Shown here piece by piece: positions 59,527 through 64,000 of a DNA stretch of 64,000 nucleotides. Position 1 is the first letter of the stretch. Every line of letters begins with the position of its first letter. Position numbers and translations under genes: made by a program. Source of the DNA: Rhodospirillaceae bacterium CCH5-H10 (GTDB lineage: Bacteria > Pseudomonadota > Alphaproteobacteria > Reyranellales > Reyranellaceae); contig LSKJ01000065.1 of assembly GCA_001557035.1 (NCBI GenBank), positions 18,343 through 82,342 of the forward strand. Direction: 5' to 3'. The notes beneath the pieces are model-generated. The model was not told the origin of the DNA and ran no database searches. It saw nothing but the letters and a program-made list of their open reading frames with translations.

Positions 59527-60468
59527 ATGCTCGACTTCATTGCTCGTCGTCTCATAGCCATCATCCCGGTGCTCGCGGTGGTGGCTGTCTTCGTCTTCCT
59601 CATGCTGCGATTGACGCCGGGCGACCCCGCCGCGGTCATCGCCGGCGACAACGCCACGTCGGACCAGATCGCCGACATCCGCAACAAGCTCGGGCTCGAC
59701 GAGCCGATCTGGACGCAGTTCGCCATCTGGATCGGCAACGTGCTGCAGGGCAATTTCGGCGAGAGCTTCTTCTTCAAGAAGACCGTTGCCGAACTGATCG
59801 CCCAGCGTGTCGAACCGACGCTGGCGCTCGCGATCTGCACGCTGCTCTTCGCCGTTAGCGTCTCGGTGCCGATCGGCGTCATGGCCGCCTACCGCCAGGG
59901 CTCCCTGATCGACAAGGCGGTGATGGGCTTCTCGGTGCTCGGCTTCTCGGTACCCGGCTTCGTCATCGGCTACTGCCTGATCTACGTCTTCGCCATCGAA
60001 CTCGGCTGGCTGCCGGTGCAGGGCTATGTGCGCATCGGCGTCAACTTCTGGCAGTTCGCTGAACGCATGGTCCTGCCGTCGCTCACCCTCTCGGTCGGCT
60101 TCGTGGCGCTGATCTCTCGCATCACGCGCGCCTCGGTGCTCGAAGTGCTGAACGAGGATTACATCCGGACCGCCCGAGCCAAGGGCCTCAGCAACCGTGT
60201 GGTGCTGATGCGCCATGCGCTGCGCAATGCCGCCGTGCCGATCCTCACCGTGATCGGCCTCGGCATCGCCATCCTGATCGGCGGCGCAGTGGTCACGGAA
60301 AGCGTCTTCGGCCTGCCCGGTCTCGGCCGTCTCACGGTCGAGGCGGTGCTGAGCCGCGACTTCCCGACCATCCAGACCGTCATTCTTCTCTTCTCCGTCG
60401 TCTATGTCGTGATCAACCTGCTCATCGACATCAGCTACACCCTGTTCGACCCGAGGATCCGGTATTGA
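59527..60468 (+). CDS. dppB: Dipeptide-type ABC transporter permease (DppB-like)
   Basis: 313 residues, six membrane segments. FIARRLIAIIPVLAVVAVFVFLMLRLTPGDPA is the family N-terminus, and the EAA loop is in YIRTARAKGLSNRVVLMRHALRNAAVPILTVIG. GAGGGAAA lies just upstream of the ATG at 59527. Its stop overlaps the next gene. Confidence 0.94.
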   Translation: MLDFIARRLIAIIPVLAVVAVFVFLMLRLTPGDPAAVIAGDNATSDQIADIRNKLGLDEPIWTQFAIWIGNVLQGNFGESFFFKKTVAELIAQRVEPTLALAICTLLFAVSVSVPIGVMAAYRQGSLIDKAVMGFSVLGFSVPGFVIGYCLIYVFAIELGWLPVQGYVRIGVNFWQFAERMVLPSLTLSVGFVALISRITRASVLEVLNEDYIRTARAKGLSNRVVLMRHALRNAAVPILTVIGLGIAILIGGAVVTESVFGLPGLGRLTVEAVLSRDFPTIQTVILLFSVVYVVINLLIDISYTLFDPRIRY

Positions 60469-61400
60469 GCGCGATCACTGAAGAAGCCGTCGACTCCGCC
60501 TCCATTGCGGCGGCGTCGGCCAAGCGCAAGAGCCTCTGGCTCGTTGCCATCCGCAACCCCAACGTGATCTTCGGCGGCGTGATCCTGCTCGCCATGCTTC
60601 TCATCGCCATCATGGCGCCGTTCCTCGGCACCGTGGATCCGCAGCGCATCGATCCGGCGGCCCGCAACAAGAAGCCGGGCACGGAAATCACCTACCGCCT
60701 CGACGACGGGCAGACCGCCAAGCGCATCGCCATCATGGGCACCGACAGCCTGGGCCGCGACGTCTACAGCCGCGTGCTCTACGGCGCGCGCGTGTCGCTG
60801 GCCGTGGGCGTTGCCGTTTCGGTCATCTCGGTGGCCATCGGCATGGTGATCGGCCTCGTCTCCGGATACATCCGCTGGGCCGACGGGATCATCATGCGCA
60901 TCATGGATGGGTTGATGGCGATCCCGGGCATATTGCTCGCGATCGCCCTCGTCTCGATCTGGCGCGCCGGCCTCATCACCGTGGTCTTTGCCATCGTCGT
61001 GCCCGACGTGCCACGCGTTGTGCGCCTGGTGCGCTCGATCGTGCTGACGGTGCGCGAGGAACCCTACGTCGAAGGCGCGATCTCGGTCGGCACGCCGACC
61101 TGGATCCTGATGTTCCGCCACATCCTGCCCAATACGGTGGCGCCGCTGATCGTGCAGGGCACCTTCCTGGCCGCCGCCGCGATCCTCACCGAAGCCGCGC
61201 TGTCGTTCCTCGGCATCGGCATCCCGCCGGAAATCCCGAGCTGGGGCAACATCATGGCCGAGGGCCGCACGCTGTTCCGCGTGTTCCCGCACAACATCCT
61301 CTATCCCGGCATCTTCCTTGCCTTGACGGTGCTGGCGATCAACATCATGGGCGACGGTCTGCGCGACACGCTCGATCCGAAGATGAGCAAGAAAGTCTGA
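60465..61400 (+). CDS. dppC: Dipeptide-type ABC transporter permease (DppC-like)
   Basis: 311 residues with an N-terminal DppC domain (NPNVIFGGVILLAMLLIAIMAPFLG), IMGTDSLGRDVYSRVLYGARVSLAVG, and EAA loop EGAISVGTPTWILMFRHILPNTVAPLIVQ. SFLGIGIPPEIPSWGNIMAEGR is the family C-terminus. Start is TTG (TTGA overlap with the dppB stop). Confidence 0.94.
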   Translation: MSAITEEAVDSASIAAASAKRKSLWLVAIRNPNVIFGGVILLAMLLIAIMAPFLGTVDPQRIDPAARNKKPGTEITYRLDDGQTAKRIAIMGTDSLGRDVYSRVLYGARVSLAVGVAVSVISVAIGMVIGLVSGYIRWADGIIMRIMDGLMAIPGILLAIALVSIWRAGLITVVFAIVVPDVPRVVRLVRSIVLTVREEPYVEGAISVGTPTWILMFRHILPNTVAPLIVQGTFLAAAAILTEAALSFLGIGIPPEIPSWGNIMAEGRTLFRVFPHNILYPGIFLALTVLAINIMGDGLRDTLDPKMSKKV

Positions 61401-63031
61401 TGTCGACCGAAACCAAGAGACCCGTCCTCGAAGTCCGCAACCTGAGCGTCGCCCTGCCCAAAGGTGGCGACCGTGTCCACGCCGTCGAGAAGGTGAGCTT
61501 CACCGTCAATCCCGGCGAGATCGTCTGTCTCGTGGGCGAATCGGGCTCGGGCAAGTCGGTCATCGCCTTCACGGTGATGGGCCTGCTCGCCAAGGCGCTT
61601 AAGCCGACCTCGGGCGAGATCCTGCTCGAGGGCGAGAACATCCTGTCGGCGAGCGAAGACCGGCTGCGCGAACTGCGCTGCACGCGCATGTCGATGATCT
61701 TCCAGGAGCCCATGACGGCCCTCAACCCCGTCATGACCTGCGGCGACCAGATCGACGAGGTGCTGAGCACGCACACCCAGCTCGACGCCGCCGCGCGTCG
61801 TGCCAAGATCCTCGCGATCCTGGCGCGCGTGAAGCTGCCCGAGCCGGAGCGCATCTACGCCTCGTTCCCGCACCAGCTCTCGGGTGGCCAGCGCCAGCGC
61901 ATCATGATCGCCATGGCGCTGGTTCTCGACCCGGTGCTGCTGATCGCCGACGAGCCGACCACCGCACTCGACGTGACCACGCAGGCCGAGATCCTGAAGC
62001 TGGTGGCCGAGCTGCAGGCCGGCCAGGGTACCGGCGTGCTGTTCATCACCCACGATTTCGGCGTCGTGGCCGAGATCGCCCATCGCGTCGCCGTCCTGCG
62101 CTGGGGCGAGCTGGTGGAAATGGGCCCGACCGAGCAGATCCTGTCGCGGCCCGTTCAGGGCTACACCAAGATGCTGATCTCGTCGGTGCCGTCGATCACC
62201 CCCGCCCATCGCGGCGTGCGGCGCGACGGCAAGACGGTCCTGCGCACCGAGAAGCTCGGCAAGATCTACTCCGGCAACGCCTTCTTCCAGAAGGCACGCG
62301 TGGTGAAGGCCGCCGTCGATGTCGATCTCGACATCCGCCGCGGCGAGACGCTGGGCATCGTGGGTGAATCCGGCTCGGGCAAGTCGACCGTTGCGCGCTG
62401 CATCGCCCGGCTGATCGATCCGTCCGAAGGCAAGATCTATCTCGGCGACACCGAGATCGCGACCATGTCCGCGAGGAAGCTGCGCCCGCATCGCCGGCGC
62501 GTGCAGATCGTCTTCCAGGATCCCTACCGCTCGATGAACCCGCGCATCACCGTGGGCGACTTCATCATCGAGGGGCCGATGAACTTCGGCATCGGTCGCG
62601 AGGAAGCGATGGCACGCGCGCGCAAGCTGATGGAGACCGTGCGTCTCGATCCCAACGCGCTCGATCGCTACCCCCACCAGTTCTCGGGCGGCCAGCGCCA
62701 GCGCATCTGCATCGCGCGCGCGCTCGCCATGGAGCCCGAGCTGCTGATCGCCGACGAGGCGGTCTCGGCGCTCGACGTGTCGGTGCAGAAGCAGGTGCTC
62801 GAGCTGCTGGACGAGATCCGCGTCCGGCTGAACCTCGCGGTGCTGTTCATCACCCACGACCTGCGCGTCGCCGCACAGATCTGCGACTACGTCGCGGTGA
62901 TGAGCAAGGGCCGCGTCGTCGAGTACGGCTCGGCCGAGCAGGTCTTCGGCTCGCCCAAGGACGACTACACAAAGGCCCTGTTCGCCGCCGCGCCCGGCCG
63001 CCACTGGGAATTCGGCAAGTTCGCCGCCTGA
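61400..63031 (+). CDS. Fused dipeptide-type ABC ATPase (DppD-DppF double NBD)
   Basis: 543 residues with two complete ATP-binding domains. First: Walker [13 protein letters not shown], signature [15 protein letters not shown], Walker [13 protein letters not shown]. Second (from about 280): Walker [15 protein letters not shown], signature [15 protein letters not shown], Walker [13 protein letters not shown], where the usual E-P-T is E-A-V. The DppD and DppF polypeptides are one here, as in YejF. The ATG overlaps the dppC stop. Gap of 49 bp to the convergent purB. Confidence 0.94.
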   Translation: MSTETKRPVLEVRNLSVALPKGGDRVHAVEKVSFTVNPGEIVCLVGESGSGKSVIAFTVMGLLAKALKPTSGEILLEGENILSASEDRLRELRCTRMSMIFQEPMTALNPVMTCGDQIDEVLSTHTQLDAAARRAKILAILARVKLPEPERIYASFPHQLSGGQRQRIMIAMALVLDPVLLIADEPTTALDVTTQAEILKLVAELQAGQGTGVLFITHDFGVVAEIAHRVAVLRWGELVEMGPTEQILSRPVQGYTKMLISSVPSITPAHRGVRRDGKTVLRTEKLGKIYSGNAFFQKARVVKAAVDVDLDIRRGETLGIVGESGSGKSTVARCIARLIDPSEGKIYLGDTEIATMSARKLRPHRRRVQIVFQDPYRSMNPRITVGDFIIEGPMNFGIGREEAMARARKLMETVRLDPNALDRYPHQFSGGQRQRICIARALAMEPELLIADEAVSALDVSVQKQVLELLDEIRVRLNLAVLFITHDLRVAAQICDYVAVMSKGRVVEYGSAEQVFGSPKDDYTKALFAAAPGRHWEFGKFAA

Positions 63032-63080
63032 TCTTCCGCGCCGCTCTCCCCTGTGAAGGGGGCGAGCGGCGCCGGACGAC

Positions 63081-64000
63081 TTACTTCCTCGCGAGCTGGC
63101 CAGCCAGGCCGGTGTAGGTTTCCGGCCGGAGCGCGCTAAGCCGCGCCTTCAGGTCGGGCGCGACATCGAGCCCGTCGATGAACGTCGCGAAGTCCTGCAG
63201 CGTGACCTGGCGGCCGCGCGTCAGCGCCTTGAGCTTCTCGTAGGGCATCTCGACCTCGGCCACGCGCAGCATCGTCTGGATCGCCTCGGCCAGGACTTCC
63301 GGATGCGCCATCAGCGCCTCCTGCAGGGCCGGTTCGTTGACGCTCACCTTGCCAAACCCGCGCAGCAGCGCGCCATAGCCGATCAGCGCATGCGCGAAGG
63401 CGGTGCCGAACGTGCGGGCGACCGTCGAGTCCGAAAGATCGCGCTGCAGGCGCGAGACCGGCAGCTTGCGCGACAGATGCTCGAACAGCGCGTTGGCGAC
63501 GCCGAAATTGCCCTCGGCATTCTCGAAGTCGATCGGATTGACCTTGTGCGGCATGGCCGACGAGCCGATCTCGCCTTCCTTCGGCTTCTGTGTCACCCAG
63601 CCGTCGGAGATGTAGCGCCACATGTCCTGCGACAGGTCGATCAGGATGGTGTTGATGCGGCGGAGCGCATCGAACATCTCCGCAAACGTATCGTGCGGCT
63701 CGATCTGCGTGGTCACCTCGTTGAGCGCGAGGCGCACGGAATGCCCGCCGGCCGATCCCGGGCGGTTCAGGCGTTCCACGAAGGTGTGCGCAAACGCCAG
63801 CCAGTCGACCTGCGGCAGCGCCACCAGCTGGGCGTTGTAGTTGGCCGTGGGGCCGCCCCACTTCACCAGCACGGGATTGCTGCCGAGATAGGCGACCTGG
63901 CGGGCAAGGCGCGTCGCGAAGACGTTCATCTCCTTGCCGAAGGTGGTGGGCGTGGCGCTCTGCCCGTGGGTGCGCGCCAGCATGGCGGTGTCGGCATGCC
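63081..64000 (-). CDS. purB: Adenylosuccinate lyase (5' end outside window)
   Basis: Purine synthesis enzyme that releases fumarate from SAICAR and adenylosuccinate. The visible C-terminal about 306 residues include TAMLARTHGQSATPTTFGKE with the catalytic His, GGPTANYNAQ, the fumarase-superfamily loop GSSAMPHKVNPIDFENAEGN with the catalytic Ser, and SRLQRDLSDSTV. The reading frame is open through the right edge. Convergent with the ABC operon. Confidence 0.95.
   Translation of the reverse strand, partial: HADTAMLARTHGQSATPTTFGKEMNVFATRLARQVAYLGSNPVLVKWGGPTANYNAQLVALPQVDWLAFAHTFVERLNRPGSAGGHSVRLALNEVTTQIEPHDTFAEMFDALRRINTILIDLSQDMWRYISDGWVTQKPKEGEIGSSAMPHKVNPIDFENAEGNFGVANALFEHLSRKLPVSRLQRDLSDSTVARTFGTAFAHALIGYGALLRGFGKVSVNEPALQEALMAHPEVLAEAIQTMLRVAEVEMPYEKLKALTRGRQVTLQDFATFIDGLDVAPDLKARLSALRPETYTGLAGQLARK

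Overview
The window is GC-rich chromosomal DNA of an alphaproteobacterium. The evidence is the gene order aroA-cmk-rpsA-ihfB-lapA diverging from a TIGR02300 (FYDLN) gene, the lgt-MidA-pgeF cluster, a petP/petR regulator pair, a phasin, and several families of dispersed palindromes typical of this class. A Reyranella-like or other Rhospirillales/Hyphomicrobiales relative would fit, but the genus is a guess.

Layout. 1-6.6 kb is a housekeeping block: an edge-truncated ornithine cyclodeaminase homologue, lapA, ihfB, rpsA, cmk and aroA on the minus strand, then TIGR02300, tRNA-Ala(GGC) and a small ribbon-helix-helix-like protein on the plus strand. 6.6-12 kb holds a membrane-anchored SGNH-like protein, a metallophosphoesterase, an alpha/beta hydrolase and guanine deaminase. 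12-16.4 kb carries phoH behind a structured leader, then uvrC-pgsA-moaD-moaE. 16.4-20.1 kb is a thiamine operon (thiO-S-G-E-F) under a TPP riboswitch, with a ThiF-rhodanese fusion. 20.1-25.7 kb has two fold-type IV aminotransferases with intact catalytic motifs, a GST and the petP-petR-histidine kinase operon.

25.7-29.9 kb is a compact catabolic cassette (GntR/UTRA regulator, Bug-type binding protein, TauD/TfdA dioxygenase, isocitrate lyase/PEP mutase-family enzyme) bracketed by two near-identical direct repeats of about 138 bp. 29.9-33.4 kb returns to core genes (csaA, phasin, TetR, proC, enoyl-CoA hydratase, ubiK-like). 33.4-51.5 kb looks like accessory DNA: hydantoinase hyuAB, a GST, a self-regulated polar amino-acid ABC operon that includes an aminotransferase lacking the expected lysine, a 1105-residue SAM/adenylate cyclase/AAA/TPR protein, a cyanate uptake and cyanase operon behind a near-consensus sigma-54 promoter, and an isolated trypsin-like protease in visibly AT-richer DNA. 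51.5-56 kb is core again (YbjN, lgt, MidA methyltransferase, pgeF, a lipoprotein). 56-63 kb is a dipeptide-type ABC operon with two tandem paralogous binding proteins and a fused double ATPase. The window ends inside purB.

Four dispersed inverted-repeat families (called R1-R4 here) occupy most of the larger non-coding gaps. No CRISPR array, prophage, transposase or rRNA was seen. The most unusual items are the sigma-54 cyanate operon with its Cys-rich Tat-dependent binding protein, the lysine-less aminotransferase inside an autoregulated uptake operon, the repeat-bracketed catabolic cassette, and the structured transcript region upstream of phoH.
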